From: Ginsengibacter hankyongi
GTDB taxonomy: Bacteria; Bacteroidota; Bacteroidia; Chitinophagales; Chitinophagaceae
DNA: 64,000 nucleotides
Assembly (NCBI RefSeq): GCF_008710285.1
Contig: NZ_VYQF01000002.1
Location: forward strand, 372,001-436,000
Direction: 5' to 3'
Each line of letters starts with the position of its first letter. Position 1 is the first letter of the stretch. Shown here piece after piece: positions 9,163-18,811 of the stretch. A program made the translations under genes and the position numbers. The notes below the pieces were generated by a model. It was not told where the DNA came from. It saw only the letters and a list, made by a program, of their open reading frames with translations, and made no database searches.

Positions 9163-9170
9163 TACTTTTG
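9163..9170 (+). promoter_or_regulatory. Probable -7 box for gldA-like gene
   Basis: TACTTTTG followed by CACC matches the Bacteroidota -7 consensus TAnnTTTG. Initiation near 9177 would give a ~36-nt leader before the ATG at 9213. This is the reason for rejecting the in-frame TTG at 9168, which overlaps the box. No clear TTG -33 element is seen. Confidence 0.45.
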
Positions 9171-9212
9171 CACCGGTTTTTTTTAAATAATATTTCTTTA
9201 TTATTTTGTCGC

Positions 9213-10136
9213 ATGTCAATTTCAATTACTAATCTTACAAAAAATTTTGGCACTCAAAAAGCAATTGACAATATTTCATTTAGCGCAGCAAACAACGAAA
9301 TAGTTGGGTTTCTGGGGCCCAACGGAGCTGGCAAATCCACCACAATGAAAATTGTAACAGGTTATCTGAGGGCCGACTCAGGAAGTGTATTGGTAAACGG
9401 GATTGATGTAAATACAAATTCGCTCGAAGCAAAAAAACAAATTGGTTATTTGCCTGAAGGCAACCCGTTATATTATGAGATGTATGTGCGTGAATATTTG
9501 GGTTTCATCGCAGAAATACACCAAATAAAAAAAGGCGTAAAAAAAAGAATTGAAGAAGTAATTGATTTAACCGGTCTTCGTGTTGAGAGTAATAAAAAAA
9601 CAGGTCAATTAAGTAAGGGTTATAAACAAAGAGTAGGACTTGCCGCTGCACTAATTCACAATCCCGCCGTTCTTATCCTGGATGAACCTACTAGTGGCTT
9701 AGACCCTAACCAGATAATAGAAATAAGGCAGGTAATTAAAAATCTTGGTAAAGATAAAACAGTACTATTTTCATCGCACATTTTGCAGGAAGTAGAAAGC
9801 ATTTGCGACAGGGTTATAATAATTAATAAAGGAAATATCGTCGCAGATGATACTTTATCAAATCTTCAACTTGCCAATAACACTTATCATGTTGTAGTTG
9901 TACAATTTTCTAAAAATGTTGATGCGCAAATTTTATTAAATATAAGTGAAGTGCAAAAGATTGAAGAAGAAACACCTTTCATCTATAAACTTCAAACTTC
10001 AGATCCTGAAAATATAAAAAAACAAATTCTTAAACTCAGCCTGGAAAATAATTTAAATATACTTTCATTGCGAAGCGAAACAAAAAGTCTTGAAGATGTA
10101 TTTAGAAATTTGACAGGTAATATTCAAAACAATTAA
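9213..10136 (+). CDS. gldA: ABC transporter ATP-binding protein, GldA-like
   Basis: This is a 307-residue ABC ATPase with Walker A GPNGAGKST (35-43), signature LSKGYKQR (133-140), Walker B LILDEP (154-159) and switch His in FSSHILQEVE. The sequence YLPEGNPLYYEMYVREYLGF and the ~80-residue C-terminal extension (ending KSLEDVFRNLTGN) are characteristic of GldA, the ATPase of the GldAFG transporter required for gliding motility in Flavobacterium. The permease partners GldF/GldG are not in the window, so the call rests on sequence resemblance alone; a different DrrA-like exporter ATPase is the alternative. eno begins 12 bases downstream. Confidence 0.85.
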   Translation: MSISITNLTKNFGTQKAIDNISFSAANNEIVGFLGPNGAGKSTTMKIVTGYLRADSGSVLVNGIDVNTNSLEAKKQIGYLPEGNPLYYEMYVREYLGFIAEIHQIKKGVKKRIEEVIDLTGLRVESNKKTGQLSKGYKQRVGLAAALIHNPAVLILDEPTSGLDPNQIIEIRQVIKNLGKDKTVLFSSHILQEVESICDRVIIINKGNIVADDTLSNLQLANNTYHVVVVQFSKNVDAQILLNISEVQKIEEETPFIYKLQTSDPENIKKQILKLSLENNLNILSLRSETKSLEDVFRNLTGNIQNN

Positions 10137-10139
10137 TAA

Positions 10140-11438
<1,299 letters not shown>

Positions 11439-11501
11439 ATTATTCACATCGTTTCAAGAATATAAATTGAAACTGAATGATTTAAATATTAAAAAACCGG
11501 G

Positions 11502-11804
11502 ATGCAACAGCTTCGCAACATTTTTACTAATAAATATTTAATAACAGGCATAGCTTTTGCAGTATGGATGCTGTTCTTTGACAGAAATGATATTTCGTTA
11601 CAATTGAAGCGGGTTAATGAATTAAAAAAATTGCAGGAAAGTGAAAAGGTAATGGACCAACAAATTACCGATACCAAACACGAATTGACCCTTTTAAAAA
11701 CCAACCCGGAAACTCTTGAAAAATATGCAAGAGAAAAGTATATGATGAAGAAAGATAATGAAGATCTTTTCATAATTATTTCCGATTCATCTTCAATTAG
11801 ATAG
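11502..11804 (+). CDS. FtsB/DivIC-like septum formation initiator
   Basis: This 100-residue protein has the layout of FtsB/DivIC: a short cytoplasmic stub, one TM helix (about residues 13-26, LITGIAFAVWMLFF), then a coiled coil (VNELKKLQESEKVMDQQITDTK). The conserved end is LKTNPETLEKYAREKYMMKKDNEDLF. The family recruits FtsL and FtsQ/DivIB and helps activate septal peptidoglycan synthesis. An eno-ftsB order is also well known in Proteobacteria, which supports the call. The chosen ATG gives a suitably short N-terminus. Confidence 0.92.
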   Translation: MQQLRNIFTNKYLITGIAFAVWMLFFDRNDISLQLKRVNELKKLQESEKVMDQQITDTKHELTLLKTNPETLEKYAREKYMMKKDNEDLFIIISDSSSIR

Positions 11805-11876
11805 GATACAATATTTCTGAAGTAAGATCGTTTTAGTTTTAGGATTGGATATTATTTATTTAAAGCCCTTAATTTC

Positions 11877-12113
11877 ATGACCAAGTTCACACCAGAAGAT
11901 CTGGTACAGTACCTCTATAATGAGACGTCTGTACAAAAGACAGCAGCGATAAAAGCAGCATTAAATACTGATTGGAATCTAAAGGAATCTTTTGAACAGC
12001 TTGTTGAGGCTCAAAAAAATCTGGAAAAAATTAAACTTTCTCCGAGAGACGAAGCAGTAAACAAAATATTGCAGCACACATCTAAAAAAGTGGGACAGCT
12101 TCATTCTCATTGA
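11877..12113 (+). CDS. Small protein of unknown function (anti-sigma N-terminus-like)
   Basis: This 78-residue acidic-to-basic helical protein has no signal peptide or TM segment. The beginning (KFTPEDLVQYLYNETS) and the pattern of short helices resemble the N-terminal sigma-binding segments of Bacteroidota anti-sigma factors (family knowledge, weak). It lacks the zinc-binding HxxxCxxC motif and any membrane anchor, so it could be a soluble regulator or something unrelated. It is followed at once by a strong terminator. Coding looks real from codon usage and position, but I do not recognise a characterised family. Confidence 0.65.
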   Translation: MTKFTPEDLVQYLYNETSVQKTAAIKAALNTDWNLKESFEQLVEAQKNLEKIKLSPRDEAVNKILQHTSKKVGQLHSH

Positions 12114-12137
12114 TTTCATTAAAAAAAACTACTTTAG

Positions 12138-12164
12138 TCCCACCCAAAAGGTGGGATTTTTTTT
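12138..12164 (+). terminator. Strong intrinsic terminator ending at the nth start codon
   Basis: TCCCACC (12138-12144), loop CAAAA, GGTGGGA (12150-12156) and eight T residues (12157-12164) form a textbook terminator. The nth ATG starts at the next base (12165). The nth translation start therefore lies at the exact end of the U-tract. Confidence 0.88.
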
Positions 12165-12860
12165 ATGACAAAGAAAGAAAGGTACCAGTTTGTAATAGGT
12201 TATTTTTTATCACATGCCCCCAACGCCGAAACAGAATTATTGTATGATGATCCTTATGAATTATTAGTCGCAGTTATTCTTTCGGCACAGTGTACAGATA
12301 AACGTGTAAATGAAACCACTCCTAAAATTTTTTCCAGGTTTCCGGACATTTTATCTCTGAGTAAAGCAACTCCGGAAGAACTCTTCCCTCTTGTCAAAAG
12401 TATTTCGTATCCAAATAATAAAACAAAGCACCTGATTGGTATGGCAAAAATGGTTATGGAAAATTTTGGAGGCAAAATTCCTATGACGGTAGATGAACTT
12501 ATAAAGCTGCCCGGCGTTGGACGTAAAACCGCAAACGTGATAACATCTGTGATAGATTTGCAACCCAATATGGCAGTGGATACTCACGTCTTTAGAGTGG
12601 CTGCCCGCATAGGTCTCACTTCAAATGCTACTACACCTCTCGCAACCGAAAAACAATTAATTAAACATATTCCTACAAACCTAGTCCACAAGGCTCACCA
12701 TTGGCTTATTCTGCATGGCCGCTACATTTGTGTGGCCCGTAATCCTAAATGCGATATATGCGGAATAAAATCTGTTTGTAAGTATTATCATTCCAAAAAA
12801 ATAAGAACAATAATTGACCCGTTTCCGGTGAAGGATAATAATGCTGAAAGAATTAAATAA
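12165..12860 (+). CDS. nth: Endonuclease III
   Basis: This bifunctional base-excision glycosylase/AP lyase removes oxidised pyrimidines. The helix-hairpin-helix is LIKLPGVGRKTANV with catalytic K121, and the catalytic Asp is D139 in MAVDTHVFRVA. A [4Fe-4S] cluster is bound by C189-x6-C196-x2-C199-x5-C205. The start is fixed by homology, since MTKKERYQFV precedes the family's usual first helix, even though it abuts the U-tract of the preceding terminator. A C-terminal extension of ~25 residues follows the cluster. The gene is convergent with the ferredoxin oxidoreductase gene, 14 bases away. Confidence 0.97.
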   Translation: MTKKERYQFVIGYFLSHAPNAETELLYDDPYELLVAVILSAQCTDKRVNETTPKIFSRFPDILSLSKATPEELFPLVKSISYPNNKTKHLIGMAKMVMENFGGKIPMTVDELIKLPGVGRKTANVITSVIDLQPNMAVDTHVFRVAARIGLTSNATTPLATEKQLIKHIPTNLVHKAHHWLILHGRYICVARNPKCDICGIKSVCKYYHSKKIRTIIDPFPVKDNNAERIK

Positions 12861-12874
12861 GGAACCCCGGGATA

Positions 12875-14719
12875 TTATAACAATTTTTTTATTTCTTCTA
12901 CTAACTCATGCCTGGTTAAAGGAATTCCCATTATTTTATTATGGCCTTTGGCATCTACCAGGTATTGATCCCTGATAATTTTTATAAGCTGCCCGTTATT
13001 GAGTTCCGGTATTAAAATATGCTCGAAGTTTTTCAGTATTTCGCCAAGGTTTTTAGGAAACGGACGAACATAACGGAGATGCACATGCGAAACAGAATGA
13101 CCTTCCTTAAGCAAATCCACAACGGCGGATTTTATAGCCCCATAAGTGCTTCCCCATCCCAGTACAAGTACCTTTCCCTTTTCAGGTCCGTTATCAATTT
13201 TTTGTTCAGGGAGGTAATCAGCAATTTTATCGATTTTCTCCTGTCGAACCTTTACCATCATTTGGTGGTTTTCAGGATCGTAACTTACATTGCCCGTTAT
13301 GTTTTGTTTTTCAAGCCCTCCCACTCTATGCTCAAGGCCCGCAGAACCTGGGATAGCCCAAGGCCTTACTAATTTTTCATCTCTTAAATAAGGTTGAAAA
13401 ACTTCTTCATGATGGCCCAATTCATTTTTAAACTTAACCTCTATCGGTGCCAGGTCTTTACTTTCAGGATATTTCCAGGGTTCAGCACCGTTGGCTATAT
13501 AGCCATCACTCAAAAATATAACAGGCGTCATGTGCTGAACCGAAATGCGCACGGCTTCATACACTGCATCAAAACAATCACTTGGCGTTGATGCTGAAAC
13601 TATTGGCATAGGGCACTCTCCATTTCTTCCGTAATAAGCTTGCAATAAGTCGCTTTGTTCCGTTTTTGTAGGTAAACCGGTAGAAGGACCGCCTCTTTGA
13701 ATATTACAAATGACTAATGGGATTTCCAGCATTACTGCCAGCCCCATTGCTTCTGACTTTAGAGCCATGCCAGGCCCACTTGTAGACGTTACGCCAAGAC
13801 TACCGCCATAAGCAGCTCCTATCGCAGAAGAAATTGCCGCTATTTCATCTTCAGCCTGAAAAGTTTTCACTCCAAAAGCCTTATGCCGGCTTAATTCATG
13901 TAAAATATCGCTTGCGGGAGTTATAGGATATGATCCCAAAAATAATTGTAATCCACTCATTTGCGAGGCAGCAATCAATCCATAAGCCACCGCCTGGTTA
14001 CCCATAATACTGCGGTAATTGCCGGCGGGCATTTTAGCCTTTTCGACAGAATATCTTGTTGTAAAGGTTTCAGTGGTATCACCATAGTTATAACCTGCCT
14101 GAAGTACCTTGATATTACTATTTAGAATATCTGGCTTTTTCGAAAATTTTTCTGTTAAAAACCTGATAGTATTATCCATACTACGGTTATACATCCAATA
14201 TAAAAAGCCCAACACAAACATATTTTTTGCCCGGTCTTTTTCTTTAGTCCCCATGTCAAACTCTTTCAGGGATTCCCGTGTTATTTTAGTAACATCAATT
14301 TTAATTACTTCATAATTATCAAGACTACCATTTTCTAAGGGATTAACGCCATCAGGGTAGTTTGCCAGGCGCAGATTTTTTACATCAAAGCCGTCCACGT
14401 TTACAATAATTTTGCCGCCCTTTTTTAAGGCGTTTAAATTACTTTTTAAGGCAGCAGCATTCATGGCTACTAACACATCGCATGTATCTCCTGGCGTAAA
14501 TATCCTGTCACTGGAAAACCGTAGCTGAAAACCGCTTACTCCGGGTAATGTGCCAAGCGGGGCCCTGATTTCAGCAGGGAAATCAGGAAATGTGGCTAGG
14601 TCGATGCCCAACATCGCGGTATTATTGGTAAACTGTGTGCCGGTAAGCTGCATCCCATCGCCACTATCGCCTGCAAATTTTATTACAACATCCTGTAATA
14701 CTTCTTCTTTAACGTTCAT
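12875..14719 (-). CDS. korA: 2-oxoacid:ferredoxin oxidoreductase, alpha subunit (gamma-alpha fusion)
   Basis: The 614-residue length and order of domains match KorA-type subunits. An N-terminal POR-gamma domain (KFAGDSGDGMQLTG, FPAEIRAPLGT, residues ~12-190) is fused to the pyrimidine-binding alpha domain (GSYPITPASDILHELS; TSGPGMALKSEAMGLA). The C-terminal domain II ends with PELNNGQLIKIIRDQY. With a TPP- and Fe-S-containing beta subunit such enzymes oxidise 2-oxoglutarate (or another 2-oxoacid) to the acyl-CoA while reducing ferredoxin. The beta subunit gene normally adjoins; here the downstream neighbour is the opposite-strand nth and the upstream one an ArsR gene. Substrate cannot be fixed from sequence alone. 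Confidence 0.9.
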   Translation of the reverse strand: MNVKEEVLQDVVIKFAGDSGDGMQLTGTQFTNNTAMLGIDLATFPDFPAEIRAPLGTLPGVSGFQLRFSSDRIFTPGDTCDVLVAMNAAALKSNLNALKKGGKIIVNVDGFDVKNLRLANYPDGVNPLENGSLDNYEVIKIDVTKITRESLKEFDMGTKEKDRAKNMFVLGFLYWMYNRSMDNTIRFLTEKFSKKPDILNSNIKVLQAGYNYGDTTETFTTRYSVEKAKMPAGNYRSIMGNQAVAYGLIAASQMSGLQLFLGSYPITPASDILHELSRHKAFGVKTFQAEDEIAAISSAIGAAYGGSLGVTSTSGPGMALKSEAMGLAVMLEIPLVICNIQRGGPSTGLPTKTEQSDLLQAYYGRNGECPMPIVSASTPSDCFDAVYEAVRISVQHMTPVIFLSDGYIANGAEPWKYPESKDLAPIEVKFKNELGHHEEVFQPYLRDEKLVRPWAIPGSAGLEHRVGGLEKQNITGNVSYDPENHQMMVKVRQEKIDKIADYLPEQKIDNGPEKGKVLVLGWGSTYGAIKSAVVDLLKEGHSVSHVHLRYVRPFPKNLGEILKNFEHILIPELNNGQLIKIIRDQYLVDAKGHNKIMGIPLTRHELVEEIKKLL

Positions 14720-14830
14720 TATATTTTATGATTTACAAATTTAAAAGTTTGTGAGGAAGATTGTATCATTTGTTTTCCATTTTTCCATCTACTTAAAGTC
14801 TTAACAATATTTAAATTCTGCTGCTTACAA

Positions 14831-15151
14831 TTATTTTTTCGATTTTAAAGATTTTATCATTTTTTTAAACTCGCTTTCAAATTCTTTCAGAATACTTTTA
14901 TTCAGCGAGTAAATGCTGCTGGTTTTATGAGCCGTTCCATTAATCAACCCACAATTCTTCAATTCTTTCAAATGCTGTGATACTGTTGACTGTGAAAGAG
15001 GGAGTCTTTGTACGAGGTCGTTGCAGTTACAAGTTTGCTGCCGGGCAAGAATTTTTAAGATAGAAATACGTGCAGGATGCGATAGAGCCCTGGCAAACAT
15101 TGCAAGATGTTGCTTCTTTTTTCCGAATGCTTCTTTTTTATGAACAGGCAT
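14831..15151 (-). CDS. ArsR/SmtB-family transcriptional repressor
   Basis: This 106-residue winged-helix protein has the classic ArsR core: ALSHPARISILKIL, then the HTH with recognition helix PLSQSTVSQHLKELKNCGLI. TCNC (with cysteines at about 41 and 43) sits at the start of the HTH, close to the alpha3 metal site ELCVCDL of ArsR/CadC. Metal or metalloid sensing is possible, but redox or no sensing is equally compatible. The gene is divergent from the FUSC-family gene (115 bases apart), a natural regulatory target. A strongly basic C-terminus (KKMIKSLKSKK) is also visible. Confidence 0.88.
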   Translation of the reverse strand: MPVHKKEAFGKKKQHLAMFARALSHPARISILKILARQQTCNCNDLVQRLPLSQSTVSQHLKELKNCGLINGTAHKTSSIYSLNKSILKEFESEFKKMIKSLKSKK

Positions 15152-15233
15152 GTGAATATGTTTTTCAAGATAGTAATAAAATAAATATAGAATCTTCGAA
15201 ATTTTTATAAATTACCCAAGTACAAATAAGCCC

Positions 15234-15241
15234 TTTCTTTG
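15234..15241 (+). promoter_or_regulatory. Probable -7 box for the FUSC-family gene
   Basis: TTTCTTTG followed by CAG fits the relaxed -7 consensus and places transcription start near 15248, about 19 nt before the ATG at 15267. It lies in the ArsR/FUSC divergent spacer, so ArsR binding here would control both genes. Confidence 0.4.
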
Positions 15242-15266
15242 CAGATATATTTATGACCTTCCAGGG

Positions 15267-17399
15267 ATGCTCCAAAAAACGCAGTACATAAAGAATTTTC
15301 TTTTCAGTCAACACCTTGCTGATGGGATAAGAATTACTCTTGAGATTATATTACCTGCTATCGTTTGTGCGCAATTTGGAAAACTCGAAACCGGTATCAC
15401 CATTTCGTTAGGAGCATTATGCGTAAGTATAAGCGACGCCCCGGGGCCCGTGAAGCATAAACGAAATGGAATGTTGTATTGCAATATTTTTATTTTCTTC
15501 ATGGCAGTGCTAACCGGGCTGGTTAACACTAATGTCTTCTTACTTGGAATACTAATCGCCGTATCGTCTTTTTTCTTTACCATGTTCTCTGTTTATGGAA
15601 ACCGTGCGGCTTCAATTGGAACAGCGGCGTTGCTGGTAATGATACTGCGAATGACCAGTATAACGACCCCCATAAACGTAGTTTATGAAAGTGCCTTAAT
15701 TTTAGGCGGCGGTGTTTGGTATATGGTTGTTGCTTTATTTCTTTTCCGGCTTACACCTTATCGCCCGGCACAAAGATCGCTGGGCGAATGTATTCATGAA
15801 ACGGCAAAATACCTGCGTATAAAGGCAGAACTCTACGATACAAAAAAAAATATATCCGACGAATATAAGAAGCTGGTGATGCAACAGGTAGTAGTTAATG
15901 AAAAGCAGGAACAGGTGCGGGAATTGCTGTTTAAAAACCGGGAAATATTAAAGGAATCTATACGTAGCGGCCGCATACTGGTGTTAACTTTTGTCGATTT
16001 AATAGATTTGTATGAACACATTACGGCAACCTGGTACGACTATAATTCCCTTCATGAAAAATTTTCTGATACAGGAATTCTAAATGAAGTCTCCGTTATA
16101 ATAAAAAACATTGCTGATGAGTTGGACAATATTGGCTCCGCTATTCAGTCGAACATTTTCTATAAAAAGAAATATGATTTAATTCCTGAACTTGATAAAC
16201 TAAAATCAAAAATAGATTCAACAGGTGAAAAAAATAAAAGTGTTTTTATTTTAAAAAAAATATTGGTAAACCTGCGGAATGTAGGTGAACGTGCAAATAA
16301 TTTAAGTAATTATTTCGGAACGGATATAAACAAAAGAGAAGTTCAAAGCGGTAGCGACTATTCTAAATTTGTTACCCATCAGCCTATTAATGGAACTGTT
16401 TTTAAAGATAATCTTACCCTTAAATCTTCAGTATTCAGGCATTCGTTGCGCATGATGATTACTTGTATTGTTGGTTATGTTATTTCTAAATTTTTGCCTA
16501 ACGGGTATCATAGTTACTGGCTGCTATTAACCATTATCGTTATTTTAAAACCTGGCTTCAGCCTTACAAGGCAAAGAAATTTTGAAAGATTTACGGGAAC
16601 TATTGCGGGCGGGTTAATCGGTATTTTAATTTTAGCGTTTATTCATGACCGTATGATTTTGTTTTCGTTAATAATATTTTTCATGATTGGGACTTACACT
16701 TTCCAGCGGCTTAATTATATAGTGATGGTTATTTTCATGACGCCTTATATATTAACGCTTTTTAATTTATTGGGATTAGGTTTTATGAATGTAGCAGAAG
16801 AGCGTTTACTCGATACCGGTATAGGCTCGCTGTTATCGTTTATGGCGAGTTATTTATTATTTCCACACTGGGAGTCTGCGCAATTAGATGATTATATGAA
16901 AAATGTGCTGAAAGCTAATATCAATTACCTGTACAAGTTCGCAGATATTGTTCGTGGAAAAAACAATTCTGTTTTAAACTATAAGCTTACAAGAAAAGAA
17001 GTATTCCTAAGTAACGCTAATCTATCGGCCGCTTTTAACAGGATGTTATCCGAACCAAAAAGCAAACAGCGCAAAGGAAATGAAATATATAAATTTGTTG
17101 TATTGAATAATGTTCTTTCCTCAAACATTGCGGGGCTTATTGCAGGCAGTTCTGGCTATGAAAATATTACTGACCAAAACGAAGCTTTGCTATACGTCAG
17201 GCAATCTATTCATAATCTTGAGGAAAGCCTTGCAGAATTTGAAGAAAACTATTTACCGGGTGTAGAGAAAATAAAACTTCCCGAGTCTTCAAAAGTTGTA
17301 AAGAACCTCAACCTCCAGTTTTTTGAGCAATTTAATTTTGTTCATAAACTCACTATTAAAATAAATAAAACAGCGGTTGCAATTGCAAGGCGATCTTAA
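15267..17399 (+). CDS. FUSC-family (YccS/YhfK-like) inner-membrane protein
   Basis: This 710-residue protein has two membrane blocks: the first ~170 residues (about five or six helices, IRITLEIILPAIVCAQFG through WYMVVALFLF) and ~385-530 (YHSYWLLLTIIVILKPGFS, ILILAFIHDR, LLSFMASYLLFP). Large soluble helical regions lie between and after them. The layout matches the FUSC family, which includes aromatic acid exporter AaeB and YccS. The motif PGFSLTRQRNFERFTGT is the FUSC core, close to the family's KP.F..t..r...R..GT. A transport or efflux role is inferred, with unknown substrate. The gene is divergent from an ArsR repressor. Confidence 0.87.
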   Translation: MLQKTQYIKNFLFSQHLADGIRITLEIILPAIVCAQFGKLETGITISLGALCVSISDAPGPVKHKRNGMLYCNIFIFFMAVLTGLVNTNVFLLGILIAVSSFFFTMFSVYGNRAASIGTAALLVMILRMTSITTPINVVYESALILGGGVWYMVVALFLFRLTPYRPAQRSLGECIHETAKYLRIKAELYDTKKNISDEYKKLVMQQVVVNEKQEQVRELLFKNREILKESIRSGRILVLTFVDLIDLYEHITATWYDYNSLHEKFSDTGILNEVSVIIKNIADELDNIGSAIQSNIFYKKKYDLIPELDKLKSKIDSTGEKNKSVFILKKILVNLRNVGERANNLSNYFGTDINKREVQSGSDYSKFVTHQPINGTVFKDNLTLKSSVFRHSLRMMITCIVGYVISKFLPNGYHSYWLLLTIIVILKPGFSLTRQRNFERFTGTIAGGLIGILILAFIHDRMILFSLIIFFMIGTYTFQRLNYIVMVIFMTPYILTLFNLLGLGFMNVAEERLLDTGIGSLLSFMASYLLFPHWESAQLDDYMKNVLKANINYLYKFADIVRGKNNSVLNYKLTRKEVFLSNANLSAAFNRMLSEPKSKQRKGNEIYKFVVLNNVLSSNIAGLIAGSSGYENITDQNEALLYVRQSIHNLEESLAEFEENYLPGVEKIKLPESSKVVKNLNLQFFEQFNFVHKLTIKINKTAVAIARRS

Positions 17400-17409
17400 T
17401 TCACCAACT

Positions 17410-18141
17410 TTATTCCTGCTTGCTTTTTTCTTCCTCGCTAATTAAGCTGGCATGTTTTGGAGTTATCTTCTTTTCAATTATCTCATCTTTTTCTGCTCTC
17501 CTTTCAAGGCCCTTCATACCCCAGTGAAGAATAATCGGTATTAATAAAAGAGTGCAATATGCTACAATAGGAAAAAAGAAAAATAAAAGATATGAAACAA
17601 TAAAAACCAATGGAATAGTAAGGCTCCTGTAAACTCCAAGCATTATCCTGGCTTTTGAAATTTGCCGGGTAAGCATTTTTCTCTTTGGGTTACTAACGTA
17701 CACCCAAAGCCAGCAATTCATTAGGCCTGTTAAAATCATATTTATTGTATAAATGCCATATGGAATTCTAAGGTTGGTCATAGAACTATATTCTCCCAAC
17801 AAACCGGCACTAAAGGGTAAAGTAACCACCGTTAACAGAAAACCAAGATTGAGCCAGATTAACGAAGTAGAATTTTTGATGACGTACCCGAAAATTCTGT
17901 GGTGAACCGACCAGTAGTGGCCCACGATGCCAAAGCTTATTACAAACCCCAAAAACTTAAAGCTCATTGCTGAAATTGATTGCCAAATGAGTTTATCGGT
18001 TGCATCGTGTATTACAGGCGGCGTTATTTCTATTACCAATAAAGTAATTGTGATAGCAAACACTGCATCTACAAAAAAAGTAAACCTTTCTACCTGGAAA
18101 TACTGTCTTTCTTTATCATGTTTGGCTTCCTGCATCTGCAA
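17410..18141 (-). CDS. TMEM175-family potassium channel-like protein (DUF1211)
   Basis: The first TM carries the TMEM175 filter-helix signature VERFTFFVDAVFAITITLLV, and GHYWSVHHRIF follows in the expected place. About six TM helices are visible over ~200 residues, then a charged tail rich in Lys/Glu. Bacterial TMEM175 proteins assemble as tetramers and are weakly K+-selective leak channels. Alternative starts exist at residues 1 and 3 (MQMQEAK). The gene is convergent with the FUSC gene, 10 bases apart. Confidence 0.88.
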   Translation of the reverse strand: MQMQEAKHDKERQYFQVERFTFFVDAVFAITITLLVIEITPPVIHDATDKLIWQSISAMSFKFLGFVISFGIVGHYWSVHHRIFGYVIKNSTSLIWLNLGFLLTVVTLPFSAGLLGEYSSMTNLRIPYGIYTINMILTGLMNCWLWVYVSNPKRKMLTRQISKARIMLGVYRSLTIPLVFIVSYLLFFFFPIVAYCTLLLIPIILHWGMKGLERRAEKDEIIEKKITPKHASLISEEEKSKQE

Positions 18142-18326
18142 ATAATATTTTAAAAGTTAACTAACGCAATTAATTGTTTCGGCTACTGGTATATGTATTT
18201 TCGAAATTTTCTTAACAGTCAGATCTAACGGTATTTTAACTGCATAAAGTTATTAATTCTTTACAAAGGTTTCAAGAAGGATTTTTTATTTGATTGTTTA
18301 ATAATTTTGAAAGCTTCATCATAATT

Positions 18327-18356
18327 AAAAAAGGTTTGTTCGAAAACAAACCTTTT
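18327..18356 (-). terminator. Terminator of the sigma-factor/Spy-like operon
   Basis: AAAAGGTTTGTT and AACAAACCTTTT form a perfect 12-bp stem with a CGAA loop. On the minus strand it is followed by TTTTTTAATTAT-type sequence, and it lies just past the stop of the last gene of the minus-strand operon. Confidence 0.8.
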
Positions 18357-18382
18357 AAGAATACCCATCTTTATCACCAATT

Positions 18383-18772
18383 TTAATTAGTTCCACTTGA
18401 CTGCATGCCCCCACGTTGCGGACGCAACGTGGGCTCTACTTCATCTTTAAATTTCTTGTACTGGTCTTCAGTAAAAATTGTTTTCAACTTATCATCACGA
18501 TCGTTCATCATTTTTACAAATTCACTCCTGTCGGGCCTGTTACCACTGGCTCTTGCATCTGCTCTCATTTTATCCTGCGCTGTATAAAAATCGGTAAAGA
18601 CAGCAGCTGTTTTACTTTGTTCGGCTGTGTCAAGGCTCAATGGCGTGGTTAATTTATCCATTACCGATTTTACACGCTCTTCTACTGTGCGGCGCTGCAT
18701 TCCCTCTTGTGCACTTGCACTTATTGTTATTGCAAAAAAAAGTGCAATAAACATCGTGATTTTTGCTTTCAT
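18383..18772 (-). CDS. Small secreted protein, Spy-like
   Basis: This 129-residue protein has a signal peptide (MKAKITMFIALFFAITISASAQ). The mature part is helical and charged (VEERVKSVMDKLTTPLSLDT; FTEDQYKKFKDEVEPTLRP), ending in a Gly/Arg/Gln-rich tail. The pattern of helices with a Thr-x-x-Gln-like motif (FTEDQYKKF) resembles periplasmic Spy/CpxP-type proteins, though exact family membership is uncertain. It is the last gene of the operon containing the ECF sigma factor and the membrane-anchored sensor. It may be an envelope-stress chaperone or metal/ligand buffer controlled by that sigma factor. Confidence 0.7.
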   Translation of the reverse strand: MKAKITMFIALFFAITISASAQEGMQRRTVEERVKSVMDKLTTPLSLDTAEQSKTAAVFTDFYTAQDKMRADARASGNRPDRSEFVKMMNDRDDKLKTIFTEDQYKKFKDEVEPTLRPQRGGMQSSGTN

Positions 18773-18811
18773 ACTTTGATTGTTTATTGGTTGTTATAAA
18801 TGTTTAAAAAT

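Noticed and set aside
13019-13372. 117-codon plus-strand frame inside the ferredoxin oxidoreductase gene
   Set aside because: Antisense shadow of a strongly conserved gene.
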